Shown in pieces: positions 43,223 through 53,515 of a stretch of DNA of 64,000 bases. Origin of the DNA: Citrobacter koseri. Lineage in GTDB: Bacteria; Pseudomonadota; Gammaproteobacteria; Enterobacterales; Enterobacteriaceae. Below the pieces are notes generated by a model. That model was not told where the DNA came from. It saw only the letters and a program-made list of their open reading frames with translations, and did no database searches. Both the position numbers and the translations under genes were made by a program. The stretch's first letter is position 1; each line of letters begins with the position of its first letter. The stretch spans positions 428,876-492,875 of the forward strand of contig UAVY01000008.1 of assembly GCA_900446925.1 (NCBI GenBank), in the 5' to 3' direction.

Positions 43223-44314
43223 ATGGGATTCAAATGCGGTATCGTTGGTTTGCCCAACGTCGGGAAATCCACCCTGTTCAACGCCCTGACTAAAGCCGGT
43301 ATTGAAGCGGCAAACTTCCCGTTCTGCACCATCGAGCCAAATACCGGTGTAGTGCCGATGCCCGATCCGCGTCTGGACAAACTGGCTGAGATTGTCAAGC
43401 CGCAGCGCATTCTCCCTACCACCATGGAGTTCGTCGACATTGCCGGTCTGGTAAAAGGCGCGTCGAAAGGCGAAGGCCTGGGTAACCAGTTCCTGACAAA
43501 CATCCGTGAAACCGAAGCGATTGGTCACGTAGTACGCTGCTTTGAAAACGACAACATCATCCACGTTGCGGGGAAAGTAAACCCGGCGGAAGATATTGAC
43601 GTTATCAACACCGAGCTGGCGCTGTCCGACCTTGATACCTGTGAACGCGCCATTCACCGCGTGCAGAAGAAAGCCAAAGGCGGCGATAAGGACGCGAAAG
43701 CTGAGCTGGCCGCGCTGGAAAAATGCCTGCCGCACCTGGAAAACGCCGGCATGCTGCGCTCACTGGATCTGACAGACGAAGATAAAGCGGCGATCCGCTA
43801 TCTGAGCTTCCTGACGCTGAAGCCGACCATGTATATCGCTAACGTCAACGAAGATGGCTTCGAAAATAACCCGTACCTGGATCAGGTTCGCGCCATTGCC
43901 GATGCAGAAGGCTCTGTCGTGGTTCCGGTTTGTGCCGCTATCGAGGCCGACATCGCAGAACTCGACGATGCTGACCGTGACGAGTTTATGGCTGAGCTGG
44001 GTATTGAAGAACCGGGTCTCAACCGCGTAATTCGCGCTGGCTACAAGCTGCTGAATCTGCAAACTTATTTTACCGCTGGTGTGAAAGAAGTACGCGCGTG
44101 GACGATTCCTGTCGGCGCAACCGCACCGCAGGCTGCGGGTAAAATTCACACCGATTTTGAGAAAGGCTTTATTCGTGCACAGACCATCGCTTTCGACGAC
44201 TTCATCACGTACAAAGGTGAACAAGGCGCGAAAGAAGCCGGTAAGATGCGTGCGGAAGGCAAAGACTACATCGTTAAAGACGGCGATGTGATGAACTTCT
44301 TGTTCAACGTCTAA
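43223..44314 (+). CDS. ychF: Redox-responsive ATPase YchF
   Basis: OBG-family P-loop NTPase that prefers ATP. 363 residues, intact. P-loop [31 protein letters not shown], and a C-terminal TGS domain. It is the last backbone gene seen before the defence cassette and yersiniabactin island. Confidence 0.98.
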   Translation: MGFKCGIVGLPNVGKSTLFNALTKAGIEAANFPFCTIEPNTGVVPMPDPRLDKLAEIVKPQRILPTTMEFVDIAGLVKGASKGEGLGNQFLTNIRETEAIGHVVRCFENDNIIHVAGKVNPAEDIDVINTELALSDLDTCERAIHRVQKKAKGGDKDAKAELAALEKCLPHLENAGMLRSLDLTDEDKAAIRYLSFLTLKPTMYIANVNEDGFENNPYLDQVRAIADAEGSVVVPVCAAIEADIAELDDADRDEFMAELGIEEPGLNRVIRAGYKLLNLQTYFTAGVKEVRAWTIPVGATAPQAAGKIHTDFEKGFIRAQTIAFDDFITYKGEQGAKEAGKMRAEGKDYIVKDGDVMNFLFNV

Positions 44315-44364
44315 TTGTTGCCTTATGAGGTTTCAATAAACCTCGTAAAGTCCACAAAAACCCA

Positions 44365-44397
44365 TAAAATCCACGCAATTGCGTGGATTTTTTTATT
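44365..44397 (+). terminator. Terminator of ychF (left copy of a near-repeat)
   Basis: AATCCACGC, loop AATT, GCGTGGATT, then a T-run. A nearly identical hairpin at 47044-47073 has loop CAAA; the two flank the Shedu/HEPN cassette. Confidence 0.9.
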
Positions 44398-44574
44398 TAA
44401 AGCGTATCCGTTGATATCATGGAAGCGCGATCGGAACTGAGTATAGCGGTGGTATAATCTGAATAGCCACCCATTTTGTAGACGCCTTAAGTGGTTGTAG
44501 TTATAAATTATCCTTTGTATGAGGCTTCTTGTCCGCAATGACAGGCGGAAGTCGGCTAAAAACGATATTACATG

Positions 44575-45550
44575 TTATTTGATCATATCCAGAATGTCTT
44601 GAGCCTTTTGAAATAGCTCGTCATAAGTGACAATCTCAACGTTTGTCATACTATTTCTGAATAGCTCAAATGATTTGTATTGACTATTATTTTTAAGCTC
44701 CGACTCAAGTGTACCAATAACAATTAAGCATTTTAGGATTGAATGCCGAAAATGAATCACCTCCGTTACCTTCACTTAGTTTGAAATATTCCTTCATTAA
44801 TTGGTCTTTATAATTTAACACCTGAACAAACGCCCCAGATAGTTCTTCGCTAATTGAATAGGCATTAGTTCTATATCTTCTCCCCAGTAATATCGTCTTT
44901 GGGGTCTTTATTTCGACCAATACTATATTTCCAGTCAGCCTGCTTGCGTAGATAAAGTCGACAAGATTACCACCCGAATTGTTTATTGATTTTCCACCAA
45001 CATAGCATTTACTGCCTAACTGAAACATACTTTGTGGAAATATCTGTGATAATACAGCAGGACATTTTTGTAGAAGAGTTTGCCAGAATTCCTCGGATGC
45101 ATTTTCACGATTTACTTTCCAGACACCTATTGCTTCCTCTAAAGAGATTTCGACCTGCTCATCCAGCTTGACCTCTGCTACACACTTAGAGGCAGACACT
45201 ATTTCTGATATTTTATTTAAATGTTCTTTCCTGGCCTTTCTTAGCCACTCAGCCGAATATATTTCCGGCTGCCTGTCAATAATCGCATGATGATTCGGGC
45301 ACAACAGAAGATAGTTTTCTGTTTGAAGTAGTTGGTCTGCATTTGTAGAAGGGTTGTATCTTGGCCCGTGAGAGTGAATGGCTTCAATCGAAGCTATTTC
45401 CCCAATAAATGATGAGTCCTGAAGCATGAGGTTTTGATCACAACCTGGAAACGAGCATCGATAGCCGCTCAATATAGCTACCTGCCGCTTCACGCTAGCG
45501 GAGAGATAACGTCTTACCTTTCTCTCAAAGGTTACTTTTTCCGGCCTCAA
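44575..45550 (-). CDS. HNH-Shedu family nuclease, probable anti-phage defence protein (one frameshift)
   Basis: The N-terminal half is an HNH/zinc-type module: CSFPGC, then IEAIHSHGPRYN and CPNHHAIID (residues about 30-100). The C-terminal half resembles the Shedu (DUF4263) nuclease: NSGGNLVDFIYASRLTGN, the PD-(D/E)xK-like VEIKTP, then FELFR and VEIVTYDEL near the end. An extra A near 44736 (CCTAAAATGC for CCTAAATGC) splits it. Correction gives 324 residues ending DILDMIK. It is AT-rich against its neighbours, consistent with transfer. Shedu proteins are single-gene phage-defence systems. Family assignment is from motif pattern and needs a profile search. Confidence 0.75.
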
Positions 45551-45586
45551 ATTCCATTAGCACAACCTCAACTTTAGCAGTGTATT

Positions 45587-45823
45587 TTATTTATCCTGAC
45601 GCGCATCTTGCAGATGCGTACAGCATATTCGAGTATCTTTACCTGCATCATACGATTTTGTCAGTAGATTTCCACTCACCGTTTTTGAGTGAAGATTCTC
45701 CGCAATGAGCGACAACATCTGGTCGCCAGCTGCGCTCAGCCGCTGTCGACTCATCATTGCCCTTTGCACTAAACATAAATCTGCCCGAAATGGGTGTTCA
45801 TGAACGGAAGCTTTACTCATCAT
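45587..45823 (-). CDS. Small hypothetical open frame
   Basis: 78 codons between the Shedu and HEPN-type genes, same strand as Shedu. No recognised motif, signal peptide or membrane segment; three Cys lie in the C-terminal half. It may be a remnant or a chance frame. The 45551-45914 gap around it should also hold the two outward promoters. Confidence 0.25.
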   Translation of the reverse strand: MMSKASVHEHPFRADLCLVQRAMMSRQRLSAAGDQMLSLIAENLHSKTVSGNLLTKSYDAGKDTRICCTHLQDARQDK

Positions 45824-45914
45824 TGACCAATAGGAAAAAGTTGATCAACCAAGTAACACAGGTAAGATATATCTAATCCGAATCATTAAGAAGCACTATG
45901 CAAGTGAGGGTCCT

Positions 45915-46833
45915 ATGGGGATTCCAGGAAATTATTACCTTAAGGGTTATATAGATGACTCCAGGTCAGGCTACATCGAGACGCTCTTTCAGGCAACATT
46001 CTCTGGCACAGAAGAAGTTGTTGCATCCTGCCCCCTTTTACCCGAAGAAGTTTTTCTCTTGGTCGAACGGCTTTACTGGACCTCGATTGATGGCGACACG
46101 ATTTATAAAAACGATGACAGCGGTACTAAATTAATTCTAAAATATCCTTTTTCACGATTTTGGGATGTTATTACAAATAACTTTGCTATAGCACAATATT
46201 CTGAGCATTACGGGCTTTCTTTTCAGCTAAATTTGAGAGAGAAACTCAATCTCGATAACCTGCGATTCCCTCATTTCATCCGCATCACACTGCCGGGGAA
46301 ACTCGATTGGTGACGAATTTAACAAAATAAAAACACGCCCTCATCATGCTGGTATTGATCATTTCGAATGCCGCTCAGATATAATTTCTCATGCTACATA
46401 TGTAGAAGGAATGTTGTACAAAATAATAATTAATAGTGGACTGTCAGTAACCGGGTCCATTGATGAAATGACATTTAATGAGAAAATAGTATTTTGCAGA
46501 AATAACAAGCTACTCAAGATGAAACTTATTAATATAGTCTGGCTTTTGAAAAATTTAAGAAATGAGGCAGCCCATCAATTTTCCTTTGAAATTGATGACT
46601 CTTCAGAAAGTCATCTGGAAATAAAACCCGTCAGCGAAAAACTGTTAGTCGGGATAAAAGAGTTTGTTAAAACCTGCGAGAAGCGATATGGTTTGACAGC
46701 AGCTAAGATACATCGCTTTGATAATAGCTTTCGAATGCTTGCGGGAGAGCTAAATGAAGCAGCTAACCTTACCCAGGTCATTACTCTGGGAAAGCAGTTC
46801 CCGGTCGAACTATCTAGTTATTTTTACGGATAA
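45915..46833 (+). CDS. Hypothetical protein with HEPN-type RNEAAH motif (one frameshift)
   Basis: Two frames (45915-46313 and 46411-46833) join if one base near 46301 is removed (CTCGATTGG to CTCATTGG). The bridging region then reads GDEFNKIKTRPHHAG without stops, giving about 305 residues. The C-terminal third is helical with WLLKNLRNEAAHQFSF, the R-x4-H pattern of HEPN domains, many of which are RNases in toxin or defence systems. The N-terminal part is not recognised. It is AT-rich, divergent from the Shedu gene and inside the same flanking repeats. Function is not established. Confidence 0.6.
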
Positions 46834-47043
46834 TGGAAACTACAAATTATCAACGCTAGCAGAGAATTCAGAACCGAGTATGAGTCAATCTAAGATATCC
46901 GGCCATCCCCGTTGATAATGGTTAGCGAACTCCCTTCAATGTTGGCATGGTTAAATGTTCGCTCAAGGGAATTGTGGTTTTCAGGGATCTGAGCTTTTGA
47001 CCCATAACGTATCTTCGTGAAAGAGTCACCTTTCACGAATAAC
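46834..47043. other. Gap between HEPN-type gene and yersiniabactin island
   Basis: No gene seen. It contains an inverted repeat TTCGTGAAAG (47014-47023) with CTTTCACGAA (47030-47039) around a 6-base spacer, which may act as a terminator hairpin or a binding site. It lies immediately before the right-hand terminator copy. Confidence 0.5.
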
Positions 47044-47073
47044 AAAAATCCACGCCAAAGCGTGGATTTTTTT
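47044..47073. terminator. Second copy of the ychF-type terminator
   Basis: AATCCACGC, loop CAAA, GCGTGGATT, then seven T residues: stem and T-run match the ychF terminator 2.7 kb to the left. It separates the defence cassette from the yersiniabactin genes. Confidence 0.85.
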
Positions 47074-47136
47074 CATAACGCTGCACTTCACATTAATAAC
47101 CAGCCGCTGACTGCCTGGACGGGCAATCTCACCCGA

Positions 47137-48453
47137 CTACCCCTGCTCTGCCGCTATTAAATAGGGCGCAATGCTCGCTAATTTCTCCCGGGTTTCCGTC
47201 AGTTCGCGTTCCGGCGTAGATTGCGCGATGATTCCCGCCCCCGCCTGTATCCAGCTGCGCTGGCTGTCCTGAAATACGGAACGCAGAACTAGCGCCGCAT
47301 CGAAGCGCGTATCGTCCAGCAGCAGAATTGCGCCGGAATAAAGCTCTCGCGGCGTATTCTCAATTTGCATAATCGCGTTCAGAGCAGCGTTTTTAGGGAT
47401 GCCTGAGGCGGTAATCGACGGAAACAATACAGTAAACGCATCCCAGGCATCCTTGTTTTCCGCAAGCTGACCGCTCACGCCAGACCCCAGATGCTGAACG
47501 CTGCCGCGCTGGCGAACCGACATTAAATCTTCAACCACCACGCTGCCCGGCTGGCAAACGGCCTCCAGTTCAGCAATAGCTTCTTTGACAGAAAGGATAT
47601 GCTCAAGCACCTCTTTACTGTCGTGCAGCAGTTCTGCCTCTTTCGCCTTATTATGCTCCGGGTTTCCCATGCGATCGCGGGTGCCCGCAAGCGGTTCAGT
47701 GACCACTTTATTGCCCGTCACTGACATCACCAGTTCCGGGCTAAAGCCCAGCGCTTCGCGTCCTTCCTGACGGAACATAAACGAGCGCACAGGCGTGTTT
47801 GCCTGCCGCCCGTATAACAGCGTGGCAGGCATATCAATCCGCGATGGCAGGGGAATGGCGCGCGAGACAATCACTTTGACATACTCGCCACGGCGGATCT
47901 CCGCAACGGCGCGTACAACCTGTTGTTTATACGCCTCACCATTGAGGGCGGTATCCACCGCCAGTGGTGCGTTCTGCGTCGTTGTACCGGCCTCTTTTAC
48001 CCACTCGCACAGACGTCGGCACCCGTCGGCGGAGTCCGCATAAACGGTGACATTTCCCTTTTCAAAAATAAGTTCTTCACGGGGAACGGTTAACGTCAGC
48101 AGCGGCCACTCCCCGGCGTCAAAGGTAATCCCCCGCGCATGCGCCGCAAAGTTGAACCCGACCTGTCCATATACCCGACGTCCTTTCACCTGAGGATGCG
48201 CCATAAAACGACGCGCGCAGTCGGCAATGGAATCCACCGCCCATTTTTGCTCCCCGGCATCATCAATAAATGTCGCCTGCGTTCCATCGGCATTAATGTG
48301 CAACCGTGCCTGGCACCCTTTGCCTAAATACCAACAGGGTTGACGCTCATAGACATAACACTCTTCTTCTGCGAACTGGCGTAAAACGCCAGAAATCGTC
48401 GGCAGCCATTGTTCCTCTGGTAACGCCAGGTGTAAAAATTCACTGATTTTCAT
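47137..48453 (-). CDS. ybtS: Salicylate synthase YbtS (Irp9)
   Basis: Converts chorismate to salicylate, the starter unit of yersiniabactin. 438 residues, intact. Chorismate-utilising fold with TEPLAGTRDR, DSKEVLEHILSVKEA, PSITASGIPK and GAGIIAQSTPERE. The C-terminus (IAAEQG) differs from and is about four residues longer than the common Yersinia ending, at the edge of the island. It is the last gene of the ybtPQXS operon. Confidence 0.97.
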   Translation of the reverse strand: MKISEFLHLALPEEQWLPTISGVLRQFAEEECYVYERQPCWYLGKGCQARLHINADGTQATFIDDAGEQKWAVDSIADCARRFMAHPQVKGRRVYGQVGFNFAAHARGITFDAGEWPLLTLTVPREELIFEKGNVTVYADSADGCRRLCEWVKEAGTTTQNAPLAVDTALNGEAYKQQVVRAVAEIRRGEYVKVIVSRAIPLPSRIDMPATLLYGRQANTPVRSFMFRQEGREALGFSPELVMSVTGNKVVTEPLAGTRDRMGNPEHNKAKEAELLHDSKEVLEHILSVKEAIAELEAVCQPGSVVVEDLMSVRQRGSVQHLGSGVSGQLAENKDAWDAFTVLFPSITASGIPKNAALNAIMQIENTPRELYSGAILLLDDTRFDAALVLRSVFQDSQRSWIQAGAGIIAQSTPERELTETREKLASIAPYLIAAEQG

Positions 48454-48480
48454 CCCTTACCTCTCTGTGTTATTCCCGGA

Positions 48481-49763
48481 TCAATCAATTGCGCTTGTCA
48501 TCAGTTCTCTTGCCGAATGCAGCCGGATATAAGCAACCCACGCCGCCAGCAACGTGAATGCCCCGGCAAACAGGAAGCAGGCCGCATAGCCAAAATGTTG
48601 AGCAACAACGCCGCCGATAACGCCTGCCAGAATGGGCGATTGCCGCGTCAGTACATTGAAAGAGGGTGAAGTCGACACCGGCCTGCAAAGGCGATGAAAG
48701 CGACATCAGCGTGGCGTAAAGACAGACCAGCGCGCAGGCCAGCGAAATGGACTGGACAATGACCAGACACTGGAGAATCGGCAGCAGCAGATGACCCGGC
48801 GCCATCATGAGCGTCATCACCACCGCCAGCAGCGCGATCCCCTGGACGCCATAAGCCGTCAACAGCGCTCTGCCGGGTGAGGTGTATTTCATCAGCAATC
48901 CGCCGGCCAGCGTTCCTGCTATGCCCGCTGCAATATTGCCGCCGCTGAACAGCGCGCCCAACGCGGACATGCTTAACCCATGATCCAACAACAGCGGCGC
49001 CAGAAGAGGCAGCACAAACCGCATGCCTGAATTCAGCATCAATACCAGCAGTAAGCCCAGGCGCGCCTGTTTCCTCCTTAGCGCATAACCTAACGCCGGA
49101 ACATGCGGGATAGTCGCTGTTCGCGTCGGCTCCGTAATGCGCCACAGCGGGAATGACAGCGCCATAATCAGCATCGCCATCATCAGCATGGCGACAGGCC
49201 AGCCGGATGCTGCCGACAGCATCAGGAACACCCCGCCGCCGCACATCATTCCCAGATAGCTACCGCCAACCTGCACGCTGTTTCCCCAGCCGTAACCCGC
49301 GCGGGTCAGTTGATCGACGCAAAAGCCGTCGCTGGCGATATCAATGGTGGAGGCGACCGTGCCTGCCACCATAAACAGAACAAATAACGCGACGATTTGC
49401 GTATCAGGAAATCCCCCCTTCTCGCCCAAACCAGCCAATCGCTGCGGCAATCATCAGGATCGCCGCTAGCGCGACCTGACCACGCAGGATTAACATGCGG
49501 GAACGGCGTTCCTGGCTACCGGGCGGAAGCCGCCAGCGTTCGATCCACGGCGCCCAAATAAACTTCAGCGCCCAGGGCAGCATAAACAGGGTTGTCGCAC
49601 CGGCAAGCGCCAGCGAACCGCCAGCAGCGCGCACCAGCGCGGGTAAGGACTGCATAGACAGCGCCGATACCAGGCTCTGCGTCACATAGACGCCGGCAAT
49701 AGCAAAAATCACCCGCCCGGTCGTCAACGTCAGCGGTTTCACATTCGACTGAACATCACTCAT
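48481..49763 (-). CDS. ybtX: Yersiniabactin-associated MFS transporter YbtX (two frameshifts)
   Basis: Major-facilitator inner-membrane protein. It is linked to zinc acquisition in Yersinia pestis and is not needed for iron uptake. It starts at the ATG at 49763 ([10 protein letters not shown]), overlapping the ybtQ end by 8 bases. Extra bases near 49419 (GGGGGG for GGGGG) and 48637 (extra C) split it in three. Correction gives 426 residues, the known length. Confidence 0.95.
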
Positions 49764-51560
49764 GCACCCACTCTCCAGACGCGGAAACCCCGTCGTCGCG
49801 CCACACGCGCGCGGCCATTTGCGCCTGCCACAGCGCCTGATAACGTCCATGATGAGAGAGCAATTGCGCATGAGTACCCTGCTCAACCACCTGTCCCTCT
49901 TCCATCACCAGGATGTTTCCGGCCCCGGCGATGGTGGATAAACGGTGGGCGATGATAATCACCGTCCGGTTGTGGACCAGGTTATCGATCGCTTTTTGCA
50001 CCGCCAGCTCGCTTTCAATATCCAGCGCGGGCGGTCGGTTCATCGAGAATGACGACCGGCGCGTTTTTCAATAACGCTCTGGCAATGGAAATCCGCTGGC
50101 GCTCGCCGCCCGATAGCTGGCCGCCCATCTCCCCCCATTGGCGTCAGCCAGCCTTGCGGAAGACGGGAAATAAACTCAAGGCACTGCGCCGCGCGGGCTG
50201 CCTCTTCCACCTCCTGTCGCGTCGCCTGTGGGCGCGCGATACGGATATTCGCCAGCAGCGTGTCATCAAACAGCCAGACATCCTGGAAAACAACAGAAAT
50301 CAGGCTATTGAGCTGTTCCGGCGTCAGGCGGCGAATATCGACGCCGCCAATAGAAATCTGCCCTTGCTGCGGATCGGCATAGCGCATTAACAGTTTAGTG
50401 ACCGTGGTTTTGCCTGCGCCGGAGGCACCCACCAGCGCGCTCATACTGGCCGCCGGGAACGTCAAAGAAACATGATTAAGCGCGTGGCCGTCGCCTTCTT
50501 CGTAGCGATAGCTGACGTTGTCAAAGCGGATATCATAACGTTCCGGCATCTCGCTTTGCTCTGCGACGGGAAGCGGTGCTACCGCCATAAACTGCTCAAT
50601 CCGTTGCAGGGCGCTGGCGATCAGTTCCACAACCGAGGTGTAGCTGATAAACATCGCCATCGGTTCTGCGAAGCGCATAATCATCGCGACGGCGGCAATC
50701 AGAAAGGCGAGGTTCAGAGTGCCCGTCACCACCCAGACGATCCCGGATAACACCACCACCTGTAGGCCCAACTCCACGACGCTGGCGATCAGCATCGTCG
50801 CGCCAGCGCCCTGGCGGTGAGTGCGGGTCTGTAAGTTTTCCAGCGCATTGAAATGCGCCAGCAGCGCCCGGCTTTTATCGGCATCGCTGCCGCAGGTGCG
50901 CAATACCATCATCCCCTGAGCAAATTCAACGATATCGCCGCTCAGCCGCTGGTGCGCTTCCCCCAGCGTCTGCATTTGTCGCCGCATCGCCGGGCGGCGC
51001 CAGTAATAAAACGGCACCAGCAGAGGGAAGATCAGCAACATCACCAGCCCCAGCCGCCAGTCTATCCACAATGTCGCCAGCGACGCCGTCAGCGGCGTGA
51101 CAATGGTGAGCAGCAAAATATTGGCTATCGCGATAACATAATTGAGGTTTTCATCCACGCTGCCCAGCAGCAAGGCGTTCATTTCGCCCGCCCTGCCACG
51201 CTGGAGCTTCTCCAGCGGCACGCGGCGTAACTGCTCGCCAAGTCGCAGTCGCAACTCATGGGTGGCCTGCGCCAGATGACCACGGTATTCAAAGCCCAGG
51301 CCATACCAGCGTAGCGCCAGCGTCACAATCGCGGCGACGCTGAAGGCCACAGCCCAGTTGAGAAGTTGCGGCGCGTCTCCCCGTAACAGCGCATCAATGA
51401 TCGGATAAAGACAAGCAAAGGCGATTCCCCTGCATGAATGCCGCCAGCAACAGCGCCAGCATACTGCGCCGCAGCATCCTGGCCTGACTGCAACGCTGGA
51501 GATAAGCTGGCGCCAGATGACGCGCCAGGCCAGGTTATCCGCAGGATTATTGTCTTTCAT
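49756..51560 (-). CDS. ybtQ: Yersiniabactin-iron ABC transporter YbtQ (four base errors)
   Basis: Fused permease-ATPase half transporter that works with YbtP to bring iron into the cytoplasm. Start at ATG 51560 ([10 protein letters not shown]). Six membrane helices, then Walker A (GASGAGKTT), signature (LSGGERQR, in the corrected frame) and H-loop (IIAHRLS). A missing G near 51508 and an extra G near 51427 put about 26 N-terminal residues out of frame. Extra bases near 50134 and 50033 break the ATPase core. Corrected length is 600 residues. Confidence 0.95.
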
Positions 51561-53349
51561 TTTCCACCACCTCTTCCTGTGTTCCACCCGGCACCCAATG
51601 CTGCGCCTGCTGATAGTGTTGCCAGAGCCGTTGATACAGGCCGCCCTGCGCCAACAGTTGCGTATGGTTCCCCATTTCCCTGAGCTGTCCGTCGGAAAAC
51701 AGCAATATCACATCGGCCTGAGTCACCATTGAAAGACGATGCGCGACCATGATGACCGTCCGGCCGCGCATGGCCGCCGCGAGCGCCTTGATAAGCGCCG
51801 CTTCGTTTTCCGGGTCAGCAAACGCCGTCGCCTCATCGAGCACCAGGATGGGGCGATCCTGCAAAATCGCCCTGGCGATAGTGATGCGCTGCCGCTGGCC
51901 GCCGGAGAGAAATATCCGCGTTCCCCGACTCGCGTGTTGTAACCTTCTGGCAACGCGCTAATAAAATCATGGGCCTGCGCCACTCTGGCCGCCGCTATTA
52001 CCGCCTCCAGCGGCGTATCCGGCGCGCCCAGACGAATGTTATTGGCTATCGTGTCGGCAAAAAGGAAGTTGTCCTGAAACACAAACGAGAGTTGCTTCAT
52101 CAGGGTATCCGTCTGCATATCACGCAGATCCACGCCGCCAATTACGGATATGGCCTTTGTCCGGGTCGGCATAACGCAGCAGCAAGCGCGCCACGGTGCT
52201 TTTTCCGGCGCCGCTTGGCCCGACCAGCGCCACAATTTGCCCGGCAGGCACATGAAAGCTCACCTCCTGCAACGCGGCGCCAGTACGCGCTTGCGGATAA
52301 TGAAAGCTCACCTGCTCAAAGGTAATGCTCGCCTCTTGCGGCTGCTGGTCAGACAGCGGCAGCGATAACTCCGGCATCGCGAGAACCTGATAAATACGCT
52401 GAATGCTTAAACGCGTTTGCGCGACCAGGTTATTGAGCATCATCATTGGCATCACGGCTTCGGCCATTCCGCTGCCCAGCAGTAAAACGGCCACCCACGC
52501 GATAAAATCGAGACTGCCATAGTGCAACAGGCCGTATCCCGACCAGATCAGGACAAACAGGGTCGGGAGAGGGTTCAGAATCGAGAAGGAAAAACGCGCT
52601 GAAAAACCGGCTTTGCGATACCAGGTTTTGAGCACATCGACCCACTCTTCAAGGGCGCGTTGATAGCGCAAAAAACTGGTGCTGCCGCTATCAAACGTTC
52701 TCACCACGGGCATGGCCTGCACGAACTCAATAACCGCCGCACTGACCTGCTCGCGCGCCTTATGATAACGCTGAGCCATATCTTCCGAACGCTGGCGGGC
52801 GAGCACGAGAACAACCGATCCAAACGCCAGTACCCCCAGCGTCGCGATTGCCAGCCGCCAGTCCAGCCAGAACAAGATAACGATTGTCGCCAGCGGCATG
52901 ATGATCGCGCGGGCATAGAGCGGCGTGCTGTCAGCCACAAAGATATGTAACGACTTCACGTCATCCAGCATCACTTTCGCCACTGACCCGCTACCCATTT
53001 GCTGTAACACGCCAGGCGGAAGCTGCAATGCTTTACGGGCTAATCTGCTGCGCAGAATGTTCTCCAGATGAAAAGCCGCGTAATGAGAGGTGTTGAACGC
53101 CTGCAAGCGCAGAACAAAAGTTAAGACCACGCAGCCGATCACGCCGCCCAGCGGCCAGGCCGGAATAGCGTCAGGCGTCGCGCGAATGTCACGCAGGCTC
53201 CACGCCAGAAAAAGGAGCGCCCCCAGGCTGGTTAATGCCGCCAGCCCCGCCAGCGCCATAGCTAAAATAACCTTCCTGCGAACCGGTGTAATCACCTGCC
53301 AGAGAGGAAATCGGGACAGCGATTCAGTATTGGATGATTGAGATGACAT
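51547..53349 (-). CDS. ybtP: Yersiniabactin-iron ABC transporter YbtP (two base errors)
   Basis: Partner of YbtQ, also a fused permease-ATPase; 600 residues from ATG 53349 (MSSQSSNTES). Walker A GPSGAGKST, then an extra A near 52142 (CGTAATTGG for CGTATTGG) and one missing base near 51917 leave about 75 residues in another frame before the original frame resumes at QDRPILVLDEATAF. The pair cancels, so total length is unchanged. It is the first gene of the ybtPQXS operon, divergent from ybtA. Confidence 0.95.
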
Positions 53350-53427
53350 GGGAGTAACTGAATTTCCTGATGAATTTTTACGGACGCCAAAAACGACAAT
53401 TCAGGGTGGCGTTCTGAGAATTAATGT

Positions 53428-53446
53428 GAATAATAACCATTATCAA
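53428..53446. promoter_or_regulatory. Fur box in the ybtP/ybtA divergent promoter region
   Basis: GAATAATAACCATTATCAA aligns well with the 19-base Fur consensus GATAATGATAATCATTATC. It lies in the 166-base gap between ybtP and ybtA, where iron repression by Fur and activation by YbtA are known in Yersinia. Confidence 0.7.
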
Positions 53447-53515
53447 TAACTCATCTACCCCATTCGGTTCTATTTATACCCGCATTGGTCTAAGCCACAG
53501 GGAGATAACCAGGTC

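Noticed and set aside
44575..44775. Separate 66-codon gene on the minus strand
   Set aside because: It is the C-terminal tail of the Shedu-type protein. One extra A near 44736 separates it from the main frame, and the joined ending is typical of the family.
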